Positions 38,690 through 50,504 of a stretch of DNA of 64,000 nucleotides are shown here, in pieces. The position numbers and the translations under genes are program-made. The DNA comes from Liolophura sinensis (lineage: Eukaryota > Mollusca > Polyplacophora > Chitonida > Chitonidae), in assembly GCF_032854445.1 (NCBI RefSeq), contig NC_088296.1, positions 25,053,897 to 25,117,896 on the forward strand. Direction: 5' to 3'. Numbering within the stretch: the stretch's first letter is position 1; each line of letters opens with the position of its first letter. The notes beneath the pieces were generated by a model. The model had not been told where the DNA came from and did no database searches. It saw only the letters and a program-made list of their open reading frames with translations.

Positions 38690-39110
38690 CTGACTTATTG
38701 CTCAGTGTGAACAATGGATGGCATCGATCTGGTATCTGTCCTATGCCCCAAACATGTGGGAGGAGGAGTACGGGACTGTTCCCTTGTGTGACGAACATAT
38801 CACGTGATGACAAAGATTCCCTGGATCGAAGTTGGAGCGCGGAGCATTGCATGGAGTTCAAGGAGCTCAAACGGTCGACGACTGGGTCGACAGAGATTCT
38901 ACATCCACCATCACTTTTCATCTGTCCAATTGATAAGAGCCCGGATGTTCTGGAAGACGCAGATAAGCCTGGAAAAGGCCGAGGAGCGTTTGATGCTGGA
39001 TCCGCGTCATTGTTGTAGTATCCATCAACTTGACAAGCAATCAACATTAGCATCATGGGACGGATATGTCGAAGTGGCCGTCCAAGTGTATTATCGGAGA
39101 AAATCATAGA
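38690..39110. other. GC-richer stretch with overlapping open frames, unassigned
   Basis: Frames on both strands (150 residues plus from 38566, 149 residues minus from 39107) overlap over ~400 bp of more balanced base composition. I recognise no domain and see no clean exon borders. The plus frame starts inside a SINE fragment. It may be a decayed exon or transposon piece. In another frame WMASIWYLSYAPNMWEEEYG reads protein-like before a stop. Confidence 0.25.
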
Positions 39111-39639
39111 TTATTGGCTTTGTGTGGAGCTGTTATGCAGCTAAAATGCTGCATCGTATATATTCTTTGTCGTCAACTTCCATTCAGTCTGGAAATTATA
39201 ACTTGCAATAAGGGAGCAAGTTAAAAACAAAAGATATATACAGTTGGGTTTAAAAGACATTAAAGAAACGCTCAGTCTCATGATTGTATTTGCTCAAGTT
39301 TTTCATATAAACACATGCAAGAGGCATTCTTTCTATAGCGCTGTATATAATGACAGACGTGCTACACGCCTTTGTCCTTGTATACAAAGGGATCCCTGTG
39401 TTATCTTGTGTTACTAGTATCAGAAATAGTTTATAGAATTGCATCGACCATTGTGAATTAATATATAACGCCGTATGCCATATTATTTATTTCAATAGTT
39501 TAACCGTACAGAAACGCCTATAGTACAAAACGCCAACAGAATGGAAGGGTATTCGCAAGGTGATTCGAAGTAGAAGTTGCTGATGACTCATCATATGATG
39601 ACCATTTAATGTTCCACACGTTGTCTTAATTATCTTCGA

Positions 39640-39918
39640 GGGGCCTCCGTGGCTCAGTCGGTTAGCGCGCTAGCGCAGCGTAATGACCCAGGAGTCTCTC
39701 ACCAATGCGGTCGCTGTGAGTTCAAGTCCAGCTCATACTGTCTTCCTCTCCGGCCGCACGTGGAAAGGTCTTGCAGCAACCAGCGGATGGTCGTGGGTTT
39801 CCCCCGGGCTCTGCCCGGTTTCCTCCCATCATAATGCTGGCCGCCGTCGTCTAAGTGAAATATTCTTGAGTACGGCGTAAAACACTAACCAAATCAATCA
39901 ATCAATCAATCAATCAAT
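39640..39918 (+). mobile_element. Full-length tRNA-derived SINE
   Basis: The least decayed copy. The tRNA-like head GGGGCCTCCGTGGCTCAGTC has an A box at 39650-39661 and a B box (GAGTTCAAGTCC) at 39718-39729. Then comes a middle region with CTCTCCGGCCGCACGTGG, the conserved domain (GGTCGTGGGTTTCCCCCGGG, GGCCGCCGTCG) and an (AATC)n tail, unlike the AAAT tails of other copies. No convincing target duplication was found. Being intact in both Pol III boxes, it is the best candidate for a recent insertion here. Confidence 0.93.
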
Positions 39919-39972
39919 ACCAATAGAAGATAAATACAATCCGTTCTGTGTCAGTGTAATGTATCTACAGGT

Positions 39973-40007
39973 TTTGTAAAACACCAATCAAATAAATAAA
40001 TAAATTA
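39973..40007 (+). mobile_element. SINE tail fragment
   Basis: GTAAAACACCAATCAAATAA followed by ATAAATAAATT, just downstream of the full copy at 39640. Confidence 0.8.
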
Positions 40008-40196
40008 ATCTTCGTGGACGATCCTTTTTTATGGATAGCTAGCAAGGCGCAGTGATATAGACCTACACAGCGTTTCTGTACAATAATGTACTCTAAAGAA
40101 TCCTCCCATCCTCATTCATGCTTTTTTTCATAAAGCAGTGTAAACTGTAGGTACTACTTTGTTTTTACTTGTGCGTTGTATAGGGTATATGTCACA

Positions 40197-40452
40197 CACT
40201 CAAAAAATTAATCTGTTGATTTTAACCGAAAGTTTTCTGACTGATTTTAGAATGTATTCTGTTGTTATAACTCAGTATTTGGTCACATCCAACATAATGT
40301 CTAGTTAATCTAATAGAATCTTTATGTTAAATTAATAGGATATGCGTGTTATATTTAACAAAATACTAGTAATCTGCTGCAAAAACTATACATTTTAGCA
40401 TCACTCAGACAACAGACTTTCTGTCGTTATTAACAGATTAATTTTTTGAGTG
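40197..40452. mobile_element. Palindromic MITE, copy 3
   Basis: Starts CACTCAAAAAATTAATCTGT and ends ACAGATTAATTTTTTGAGTG, the best-preserved terminal pair. CA lies on each side where copies 1 and 4 have TA. 256 bp, no coding capacity. Confidence 0.9.
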
Positions 40453-40884
40453 CATTTTGCGGTGCGTATGTTGATGTGCCCATACATAACACAGGCAGAA
40501 CACAAGCACTGTAACATAAAAATGATGTCTTGTTACATTCAGTTCATTAACCATCGATAAAAGCATGTAGGCGAAGGTTGAGCCTCTGTAGGAGAAATCG
40601 GCTAAACACATGTATGCGTGCATCTGTTTAGGACGGTTGGCAGACTGCATCGATAGTATAAAGTGGTACGACTAGTAAATGTTTTATCGTAAAAAGACCA
40701 AAAGCCGAATGATTGATTTTGTTTTGGGATTGTTATATCATGCTATACGCTCAATTAATAATTTTATTATTATAATAAGAATTGTGGCAAGTTGCAAACT
40801 ACTGTTTGCTCTCAACACTTTGGCTGGACCTGAATGTCCTGTCCAGCAGCTGACTGATTGATTTCCCTGATCACTGATCGAAAT

Positions 40885-40955
40885 GAGGAATGTTTCACGT
40901 ATATACGACGGCCGCCATGCAAGCCCTGGGTGCACGGAGGAAGCCGCGCCGCGGA
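40885..40955 (-). mobile_element. Strongly diverged SINE fragment
   Basis: GAGGAATGTTTCACGTATAT, ACGACGGCCGCCATGC and GGAGGAAGCCGCGCC keep the order of the conserved domain but with many changes. Confidence 0.45.
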
Positions 40956-41608
40956 GTGAATGGAATAAACCTCTCGCCTTTGGCAAGAGACTGATAAACT
41001 TCCACATCCACACAGAGAGCTCAGTATCTATGCCATGTTGTTAGATGGCTAGTAAACTCCAACAGACCGGAACATAAGTTTGAGGTTTGTCGATCCTTTA
41101 TATTAATTTTCTGAGTGTACTGTCTGGGCTACATGTGTGTAGACGGATGCACGCTACAAAGATCATGGCGACCAGGGCTGTAAGCGCCAGCGTCAAGTCA
41201 TCAGCATATACACATACCATGTAGCGGTGGCAGGCAGGCTGTGCGATCGAACATTCTTCTATACAGAGCGTGTCCATTGTTTATGTCATTAGAAGTTGTA
41301 TAGATGTTGCTGTCATCGACTAAATTGCTCTGTCATTATTCATGTATGTTTGATCACGAAAACGGTCGTCGGAATCATTGGTTGATGTAGCGAAGACTTG
41401 AGTCCATGTCTTTGAAAGCAATTGAGCTGTATAGATTCAACACGCAATGAAGGTATTATTGGCTAAAGTGCTTGTACATCAGAAATAGGTTTCACGCTGA
41501 ATTTATTCCCAATGTATTGTATAGCTCTATCAGTTGCATTCCAGCACACGATTCTGAGGGTCCGTGCGTGTGTTGTACAGTCAAGTATAGGTGAAGCATA
41601 GTATGTAG

Positions 41609-41853
41609 TTTATTTGTTTGGCGCCGTATATTCCAGAATATTTAACTTTTTAGCCACCACTGTATGGTGGGAATTAAGAAACCAGGAAGAGCATGCGGGA
41701 AAAGCTTCCGTTAGTTGCTGTAAGACCTTCCCAAGTATGAACGGAGAGGAAGCCAGCATGAGCTGGACTCGAACTCACAGCGACCGCACTGGTGAGAGGC
41801 TTCTGGGTCATTAGACTGCGCTAGCACTCTAACAAGTCGGCTACGAAGGCCCC
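41609..41853 (-). mobile_element. SINE, full length, diverged
   Basis: Tail (TTTATTTGTTTGG), decayed conserved domain, intact middle (GAGAGGAAGCCAGCATGAGC) and tRNA-like head ending GAAGGCCCC. The AT-rich tail has lost its tandem structure. Confidence 0.9.
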
Positions 41854-42124
41854 AAATGAGACACGCTATAAACTAATTGCAATGAATATCATGCCACGAC
41901 TTATTAAAACTCCGAATTCCCTTTGTAGCTCTACAAGAACAAAGAACTGCACGGAGCAAGGAGTACAGAATTTGGACCTTCCGAATTTGGAGCAATATAT
42001 TACATATATATCTAACTTTCAACTTTCCGAAGTCACAGAAAAATGTCGCAAACATCGATTCAAAGTGTTTTGGTTACTTGACTTTAGTGTTTAACGCCAT
42101 GGTTAAGAATTTTACACCAATATA

Positions 42125-42506
42125 CACTAAAAAAATTATTTTGTTAAATTTAACAGAAAATCTGAGTGATGTTAGATTGTATTCTGTTATTGTAACACAA
42201 AAATGTGTCACATTTAACATATAATATCCTGTTAGTCACCACAAAAATGTGTCACATTTAACATATAATATCCTGTTAGTCACCACAAAAATGTGTCACA
42301 TTTAACATATAATATCCTGTTAGTCACCACAAAAATGTGTCACATTTAACATATAATATCCTGTTAGTCGTAATAGAATCTTTATGTAGAAATAATAGAA
42401 TATGTGTGTTATATGTAACAGAATAATCTGCTGCAATAATAGAACACATTCTAGCATTACTCAGACAAGACTTTCTGTTCAATTTAACAGATTAATTTTT
42501 TGAGTG
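42125..42506. mobile_element. Palindromic MITE, copy 4, expanded by internal tandem repeats
   Basis: TA-flanked, starting CACTAAAAAAATTATTTTGT and ending AATTTTTTGAGTG. It is 382 bp because a 44-bp segment (ACAAAAATGTGTCACATTTA through CCTGTTAGTC) occurs four times, 42197-42369, nearly without change. Confidence 0.9.
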
Positions 42507-42938
42507 TATGGCGGCGGTTTGGATAGTTATAAACCTTAAGTTAAATTGACAAGAGGCTGCATTTCACCGGTTACGTGTGACCGTTTGCCAAGTATTGTAC
42601 TCTCGTCGCTGCTCTGGTTTTACTATCCATGCTGTAGGTCTTTTCTTATACTGGAGCAGGAAACAGCAGATACAGCCAGGAGTAAACTACCGCCTGTCAC
42701 ACTAGGTCCACATGTACCCGACAATCCGCCACATATAATGCCGTGGTCGAAAAGGGATCAATTGGCTGTGATTAAAACAAAGTTTTAGACGATAAATATG
42801 TAATATGTATGAAGAAACACGAGTGTGACGTTGGTTTCAATCTCTATTTGGCCAGGTATGTAACCAATTATACTGGATTTTCAAGGAAAAAACACGTGAC
42901 ACAAGAATAAGATATTATATATATGTATAATAGGCACT

Positions 42939-42944
42939 TTTATT
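42939..42944 (-). promoter_or_regulatory. Possible distal polyadenylation signal
   Basis: On the minus strand AATAAAAGTGCC is followed within ~40 bases by TTGTGTC and GTGTTTTTT, a plausible GU/U-rich downstream element. If used by the TRADD-like gene it would give a ~3.9-kb 3' UTR across the repeat-poor stretch 42,945-46,881. Purely a candidate. Confidence 0.22.
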
Positions 42945-44999
42945 CGATCAATCTGATAAAGATTTTATATGCAAAATGATTCAATTCAGAGTCACAATAT
43001 TCTGTTTTTTTTACAGGTGACAAAAATAGGATTCCCCCCGAAGACAGCACTTTGAATGCATGCTTAGAGATTATAGCATTTTGATACCTGGACACCAAGG
43101 AATTGCGAAACGATTCTAGCTGGTGTCTTAAATCATTTGTCAGCGGGAATTCCTGTTGCGTGGTTACAGATCTATAACGATTTCAAGGACAACACTGAAG
43201 GACAGATGTTTCAAATGTAACACCACAGAGTACAGGTTAACAATTTCACACCGAGAGAGAAATGTTCCGCATTTCACTGACATTTTACAGAAACATGCAG
43301 AATATCTGGTTCGATCAAACATACACTCTTAACTAACCTCTGAAGTTTGCGTAATGTCGCAACGCTACGTCAAGCGCATTTACCATAGTGAGGTAGGTTT
43401 TCACAGACGTTACGCCTGTCGTTTGATGCGATTGCTTCGTAAGACGGACCCCAGAAAGATAAGTCCTTCCAAGTGGAACTTATAGTTAAATCCCAGACAG
43501 ACGGTGTGGTCCGTGTAGTGTTGTAGCGGAATGAACTTGAATTTCACCTACTTCTAACTGTACAACCAGTCTCAAACGAATAATATGGCAAGGACAGGCT
43601 AGGCTGTCCTTCATGAAATTTAAGAAAAAATTGATTCCTGTTTTTCGCACGGAAGTTTAAGATGCACATGAAGAGAAGGTGGAATGTTCTATTTGAAAAA
43701 CACATTCATGCCGTTAACCTTAACAGCATCTGCACCTATCGTAACTATAGCAACATTTTTTCCAATGGGAAGGCCTCAATCACCCCTGAGCACTGGAATG
43801 GAACCACCCACGGAAAGCCAAGGAAAACTTTAAACTCTACACGATTCCGCTAAATAAAGTTAATTTCATCAACAAGATTTCATAATATAACAATCATTTA
43901 CCAACATGTTCAACAGAAATAAAAAGATGTGATTTCTTACTTTACATTCTAAAAGTTTGTGCAACAAACAGTTCCATCGAAACGTTCCGGGACCACTTCT
44001 GATTAACATGCAGATAAAAATCTGGGGGACCATTTCAAACTTACACTGCAAACATTATAGTAACACTTTGAACAAGACTTTTCAAACTTCAAACCACTTA
44101 ACACAAACGACTTTGTAAACACTGATTACAAACAAACCTATAGACTTTCTTTTTCACAGGGAACAAACACTTGATAGAAACATGTTTCTAAACACTTGTG
44201 ATAATGTCTAAACTTTGTGGAACAAACAATTTGCAATTCAATATACAGTACAATTGATGAAAAGTTTTTGTCCTTTTAAACATCACTGTTCAGAAACAAA
44301 CTAAGTTTGAGGGACTGGTTTGGATAAAAGTCTGGGCACCCCTACTGACATTCTAGAATTCAGTTAGTTTCTCTGCGAGACAAAATACAGGACAATATTG
44401 TTACCTACATATACATATAAAAATTACCACATAAATCCGCTCTAGAGTAATTCCACACATCAACATCAAATTATTTTGGATATATTAAAGACTTTAGGGG
44501 TCAAAATGTTTAACATTTTGAGCTCTTTACTGTGCCAACCTCGACAAGAACTGAAGTCATCCAATGTAATATGAATTTGTGAAATATAATACATTCTAAT
44601 TAGAAACCTTGGTGTAACGCAACATGAAAATGTATAAATGACAACAAAAAATCTGAAATTGTGAAAATGTGTCTGATATTATGAATATTTGCACGTTTTA
44701 AAGTCATCTTTTGAGATGACCTAGGCTCAATTAAGGTCATCATTTTAGTTTCATCAAAACAAGTGAATGACCCAATATTTTGACTTGCTATTATCAATGT
44801 TTGTTTGGGTGCCCAAAATAGTGATGCCCAAACCCTACATACAGGATTCAAAGCTACCCTCGATCAGGCCCTCAGTTAACAATGTGCTAAATGTGGAGAT
44901 CTCCGCGTTTCACTGAAAACCAACCTCTTCATTGGATATGAACAAACTGCAACAATGCGAAGACAATCAATGTCTTTTTTTCACCACAATACAATATGT

Positions 45000-45078
45000 G
45001 AATACTGAATAACCCTACCCATGTGAATATTGAATAACCCTACCCATGTGATTATTGAATAATCCTACCCATGCTTAC
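45000..45078. repeat. ~28-bp tandem repeat, three copies
   Basis: Copies of GAATACTGAATAACCCTACC with CATGTG spacers. Confidence 0.85.
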
Positions 45079-46354
45079 CCACCATTATTTCCCATCAAAA
45101 GTGCATTCTACCATGTAAACTGTAATGTCTTCTGTTGTCCTCTCCTTTTGTAGGCAATGTGGCAAAGTCTGTTTTAATGTTTTAAATGCAGAACATTTAA
45201 ATATTCAATGTTAAATGGTAGATATACAGTAACACTGCAGAAAAAATTGAGCAACTATGAAGTGTGAGTCAAAAACAGGTACATGTACAGATACATGTAC
45301 AGATACATGTACAGGTACATGTACAGATACATGTAATTATACATACATGAACAGAAGATTTAAAACATACTGAATTTTGCAATTGCTACATGTATTAAAA
45401 AGAATTCCAAGCACCGTTCTGAAGAATTACCAGAATTCTTAATTTTCAAATTAAAACTTGCCATTTTATAAAAATGGGAAGATGAGGATGAAGAGAAATG
45501 AATTCGAAATGAACCAGGATTATGTGTTTAAAAATTAATGTAAAACTTTAAATAGTATATAAATTATATGTCATGCTTACTGATGGAAATTTAAAGTAAG
45601 TTGCTCTGAGACAGCTAAAGTTTAAATAAAAGACCAAGGCAGATGGCATAAAGAGTCCATTCACTTCAGCTGCAGGTAAAAACTGCATACGTTTTTTATA
45701 CACAATTGATAATCAATAGGTAATACTTGCAAAAAAAAGTTCACTTAGGAATTTTCAATGTGTCAGGAGTAGGAAACTCTGATCGTCTTCACAAAAGGGT
45801 CCATATCACGTTATTAAAAAGACGTCATTTTCTGTTATAGCGTTACCCTCTATGAGTACGTGTAAGCTTAAGGTGTAACATATCGGTAAACAATACAAAA
45901 CACAGCTTTCAACCACTTTGTTACAGGTGGGGGAATATCTTACCAGTTCGCCACTGAACACAAGAATTATCAACTCATTCAACATTTTTATAATGAATTG
46001 ACATTTTTATACAGAAAGGACAGCTGAAGTGAATTTCCCCATTGGTCATTTTACTGGGGGAACATTGGTCATTTTACTAGGGGAACATTTATCCCCGTAA
46101 TGTAACGATAAATGGTCATTCTTCCTGTAAACAGTATTCACGGACATTGTGCATGAAAAATTCCCCTTGAAAATGTCCCAAAATGAAGTCATAAGACAAA
46201 TGCTGGGATAAAAAGACAGGAAATTATCTCATAATTTTGTCATTTTTAGCACTTCTATTAAAGTTAAATCCCAATCAAAAAAGGAAGGATTCCAACCAGA
46301 AAGGAAAAATCCTATCCCTGCCAATAGGCATGTCCATTAACCATGTCTGCTGAA

Positions 46355-46372
46355 TTTTATTTATTTATTTGA
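46355..46372 (-). promoter_or_regulatory. SINE-borne AATAAA signals downstream of the TRADD-like gene
   Basis: The SINE tail reads AAATAAATAAATAAAAT on the gene's sense strand, giving overlapping AATAAA hexamers about 510 bp past the stop at 46882. It is a possible proximal polyadenylation site. Confidence 0.35.
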
Positions 46373-46562
46373 TTGGTGTTCTACGCCGTACTCAAGAATA
46401 TTTCACTTATACAATGGCAGCTAGCATTATGGTGGGTGGAAACCGGGCACAGCCAGGGGGAAAACCACGACAATCTGCAGGTTGCTGCCAGACCTTCCCA
46501 CGTACGGGCGGAGAGGAAGCCAGCATGAGCTGGACTTGAACTCACAGCGACCGCATTGGTGC
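46355..46562 (-). mobile_element. 5'-truncated SINE with target duplication, 3' of the TRADD-like gene
   Basis: Tail, conserved domain and middle region are present, ending in the tRNA part at CGCATTGGTG. TGTCTGCTGAA (46344-46354) and TGTCTGCTAA (46563-46572) flank it as a target duplication. It points the same way as the gene ending at 46882, so its AAATAAATAAATAAAA tail places overlapping AATAAA signals on the gene's sense strand about 510 bp past the stop. Confidence 0.9.
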
Positions 46563-46881
46563 TGTCTGCTAAAACACTATACCATACGATCATGACTATA
46601 AAAGTGGGAGTGGACAATCAAAGAGTCACACAAGATTAGAACCAAGTCAGAACTGATGGGTTGGAGACGGAAATGATGGCTATGACATGACTGTTGACTG
46701 GACGGAATACATGGAGTAGTGACTGGAATGCTTCACTCTTCAACGATTGGATGATTTGATGTCATGATGCATGAAGTACCAATGAAATGTGATATTAAAA
46801 AGGAGACACATGAATCCTAACCAGATTCACCTTAAATTATGATATCCTATAAACATCAGTAAAAATGCAGTAAAACCGAGA

Positions 46882-47068
46882 CTAAAACGAGTGTGCTGGT
46901 CTCCTCTGTAAGCTGTTCTCTGCCATGTGGGACCTCAGGCGAGACACTAGTGGCTTGGGAGGGGTACAAGGTGCATCCAGAGACAGCCGTACCTTCGGCG
47001 ACTGCTTCACCATCACAGACTTAGGTATGGTCATAATGTCCGACAGACTGCTGGCAGTATTTCTGTTT
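46882..47068 (-). CDS. Terminal exon 4 of the TRADD-like domain gene, with stop codon
   Basis: Acceptor CTTTCCAG lies before base 47068. The first base completes the codon split in exon 3 (Ile), and 61 further residues read open to TAG at 46884-46882. The four exons total 858 nt, giving a 285-residue protein from the ATG at 56822. The C-terminus has Lys/Arg-rich and Ser/Pro motifs (KSVMVKQSPKVRLSLD, APCTPPKPLVSRL), which could be phosphorylated or bind SH3 domains; that is only suggestive. A 2.9-kb intron (47069-49923) separates it from exon 3. No transmembrane or death domain is visible in the C-terminal half. Confidence 0.7.
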
Positions 47069-48015
47069 CTGGAAAGATAAGGACAGAGAAAAACATTTTA
47101 AATACAGCAACAAAGGATGAGTTAAAATGATTTTCTTCATAGACACCTTTCATGTGTGTTTTCTTGTTTTTTGGTGTAGGAATACAGGCACATGGTTGGG
47201 AAACCCTTTTCTCAGACTGAATGTATGCACCTGCATATACCTGCATCTAAACTATGCATATAAATTACATGCATTTCCATTTACATGTACCTCCCTACTT
47301 CTACAGAACAAAATGTGTTTCACACCTAGTACTTGTGTGCGAACGATTCTGCTTCTATTCTTCATTCAGCACAGCTTGACCACAGACTCGTACAAAAAAC
47401 TCCTGTGATAATTTAGTGCATTTCTGCCAATCCCATGTTGTAAAACCCTCTCAAGCTGGCTGGATGATCGTATACAACATTTAGAGTCATCAATAAACTT
47501 TGAGTCCACACTTATTGACTTTCTAACCATTATGGTCATAAGCTAAAATTGTCAATAATCCTCAAATGCAGCACTTCGGTCGCTACCTGCTGTCGCCACG
47601 GCAACAAGACAAGCGCTGGTTGACGGAAGGTGGTCGACAGGAAGGAAATCCTTTTCGCTCGGCAGAAATCAATGTGCTCTGGAGATTCCTTTTTTTTCAT
47701 ATACGCCTTTTTCAAACATACGTACGTGTTTGTGGACATATTTTAAGTTTACCGAAAGTGTGTGTAGCCTCCTACGTTGTACCTATTCCCATCATTTTAG
47801 TTTACAGAACGAGTTTGAGAACAAGCAGTAGTACAATGTCTTGCACCAAGTAGTATTTTGACAAGGGCCAACTGTTTGGTAGAAGACAAACCTGCCATAT
47901 AAATAACATTGTAACTGTTTTTTTTTTAATAAAACGAATACCTTGTGGAACATTTGCCATTAAAAAAATCAGGAAACTTTCAAAAACTTTGTAAGTCCTA
48001 TTTCTCATAGCTTTT

Positions 48016-48800
48016 TGCACAGAAGGTGTTGTCTAGACTGTTGCACAGAAGGTGTTGTCTAGACTGTTGCACAGAAGCTGTTGTCTACACTGTTGCACAG
48101 AAGCTCTTGTCTAGACTGTTGCACAGAAGATGTTGTCTACACTGTTTCGCAGAAGCTGTTGTCTGGGCTGTTGCACAGACGCTGTTGTCTAGACCGTTCC
48201 ACAGAAGCTGTCGTCTAGACTGTTGCACAGAAGCTGGTGTTTAGACTGTTGCACAGAAGTTCTCGTCTAGACTGTTCCACAGATGCTGGTGTCTAGACTG
48301 TTCCACAGATGCTGTTGTCTAGACTGTTGCACAGAAGATGTTGTCTAGACAGTTCTTGAGAAGCTGTTTCTAGACTGTTGCACAGAAGCTCTCGTCTACA
48401 CTGTTCCACAGATGCTGTTGTCTAGACTGTTGCACAGAAGCTGGTGTTTAGACTGTTGCACAGAAGCTGGTGTCTAGACTGTTGCACAGAAGCTGGTGTC
48501 TAGACTGTTGCACAGAAACTGGTGTCTAGACTGTTGCACAGAAGATGTTGTCTAGACAGTTCCTGAGAAGCTGTTGTCTAGACTGTTGCACAGAAGCTGG
48601 TGTTTAGACTGTTGCACAGAAGCTGGTGTCTAGACTGTTGCACAGAAGCTGGTGTCTAGACTGTTGCACAGAAACTGGTGTCTAGACTGTTGCACAGAAG
48701 ATGTTGTCTAGACAGTTCCTGAGAAGCTGTTGTCTAGACTGTTGCACAGAAGCTCTCGTCTACACTGTTCCACAGATGATGTTGTCTAGACTGTTGTGCC
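48016..48800. repeat. 26-bp minisatellite in intron 3, about 30 copies
   Basis: Unit TCTAGACTGTTGCACAGAAG plus CTGGTG or TTGTTG endings. A six-unit block with the marker GACAGTTCCTGAGAAGCTG repeats at about 48,425-48,590 and 48,590-48,755, showing recent block duplication. It lies in the intron between exons 3 and 4 of the TRADD-like gene. Confidence 0.94.
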
Positions 48801-49669
48801 ATAAGGTGATGTGATTTACATTAAAATTTGCAAAAAAGTGATTTACAACACTTTGTGAAAGCAAATCCAGCATGGGGGAATGTCTCGTTTTTGATATAAC
48901 AGAACCTCCTAATATCAGGGGGAATCTCAAAAACCGCGGATTCTAACATTTCTAATGTGAGTACATGTACAACTTTCTTTCACATAAATTTAGGTAGATT
49001 ATACATTAGGTACAATGCATCTGCCTTGTACATGTATATTATGCTAGGGGTTTGTTATGCCTAGCAGAATGCAACTTCCCTATAGCTAGTCTCCACTGCA
49101 CATAACACATGTTTATATATCATCTGAAGAAGCTCGTGCCACATGCTGGAGAAGTAGGCCAACTTCTTGGGTGGAAATTGTTAACTGAATCATGGGAAAT
49201 CTAAACGGCTGCTACAAGAACTGGCCCACACCTTGGAACCGAAACTCTGTATTTAAAAACCATGATTTTGTTAATCATTGTTCCTGTGTAGTTAAGAACC
49301 CATTGGCTATTTTAGAACCCAAGCAACTATAAAACAGTTACTGTCACAGACAATGTTAACTTTTTACAAAACTCTCCGTTGTCGTAATTTTTTAAAGTCT
49401 CTTTCAACACAACCACACATGCATCAACCATTTCTTGTTTGCTGCTCAATACAGAGAAGAAAATACACGGCTGCAGAGATATGTCACAAAATGTGTTAAA
49501 GATGGAAGAAAAGTTTAAAGTACTGTGGAGACGAGCTAAAGGAAGTCGCATACTTTTAGGTAATGGGCTTCTGGTCGTACTTCACAATTTTTTCAGTTAT
49601 AAGACAAGTAGGAGTCAGTAGGTGTGTACTCAGTGAGCTCATGCTGCCAAAGTGCTGCCTCCACTAAAG

Positions 49670-49835
49670 CATCATACTGAAGACACCCGACATGACACCC
49701 CATCCAGTTAAACTATACTGACACCTGGGCATCCAGTCCTGTTTCCTGTAGTCTTTGGTATGTTTGGTCCAAGGGCTTCAGGCTTTGAGGCAGAGGTTCT
49801 CACCATTACGCCACTGAAGCAGTCCCTCATATTAG
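49670..49835 (-). repeat. Possible diverged interspersed repeat in intron 3
   Basis: TTCAGTGGCGTAATGGTGAG on the minus strand, and ACTATACTGACACCTGGGCA with ATCCAGTCCTGTTTCCTG on the plus strand, resemble widespread mollusc repeat sequences that I recall only loosely. No second copy is in the window. Confidence 0.3.
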
Positions 49836-49923
49836 TACTGTACATGTGGTCAATGTGCCGGTGTGCTTTCTGCTTAGTCAAAGTGTTTTCCTGTAAAACT
49901 TGACCCTTAGGCAAGATACTTAC

Positions 49924-50024
49924 ATGTCTCTGAGGACCCTCATAGGCCCTGAGTCAGACAAGGAGAGATCATGGCGACCTGTCGGCGTATCAGGTAACCC
50001 TGTACCACTCATGTCTGCAGGTAT
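49924..50024 (-). CDS. Exon 3 of the TRADD-like domain gene
   Basis: A 101-bp exon with acceptor TTATTATACAG before base 50024 and donor GACAT|GTAAGT after 49924. It continues in phase 0 and ends two bases into a codon. A competing acceptor ten bases inside (CTGCAG) would put TGA in frame at once, so the outer acceptor is preferred. The peptide begins IPADMSGTG and is rich in Ser, Asp, Pro and Gly, probably disordered. The 5.6-kb intron upstream (50025-55663) holds two large minisatellites and a ~370-bp duplication. Confidence 0.68.
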
Positions 50025-50347
50025 CTGTATAATAAAAAGGAACATGCAGTTAGTATTTAGTTGTATATTTGACCCATGCAAACACTCAAATATGTTTCAC
50101 ATACGTATCCAGCATTACGGTGAGAGGAAACACGAATATCCTCAAGCAGTTTTTTAGACTGCAATTATTGCTAACATGTTTTACACAGATTGAACAGAAG
50201 ACAATAAGAGTTCTCAGACCAAACACACGACATTCTTCCATACAATATTATTGAACCTTACAAACCTTGACACAAGAGTTAAACATAATGGAGGTTTATC
50301 AAATGATGTAGTGTTTCAAATTTTATGAATATCAAAATTCAAAAAAG

Positions 50348-50398
50348 TTTATTTATTTATTTGTTTAATGCCATCCTCAAGTTTTTTTTTTCACTTGG
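50348..50398 (-). mobile_element. SINE tail fragment in intron 2
   Basis: Tail TTTATTTATTTATTTGTTTA, then ATGCCATCCTCAAG and a T run; matches only the 3' end. Confidence 0.65.
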
Positions 50399-50504
50399 TT
50401 GTCAGTTTGATATGTGCTGGAAATAAGACAGCCTGAGGTAAACCATGGGGTCTTTTGTATTAAGATGGCCGATTTGAACGCCATATTGGTGGATGGTGTG
50501 GTTA

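Larger units (their letters stand above)
42507..46343. other. Repeat-poor AT-rich stretch downstream of the TRADD-like gene
   Basis: Apart from a relic of the 54.5-kb repeat (42,546-42,665) and short ACATGTAC runs at 45,278-45,335, no transposon or array is seen over ~3.8 kb, unlike flanking DNA. It could be 3' UTR or simply unique DNA. Frames are short. Confidence 0.4.

Noticed and set aside
38158-39880. Similar ~65-residue frames ending RRRLSEIFLSTA in several places
   Set aside because: They are translations of SINE copies, not protein genes.
48016-48244. A 72-residue Cys/Leu-rich frame
   Set aside because: Created by the 26-bp minisatellite in intron 3.
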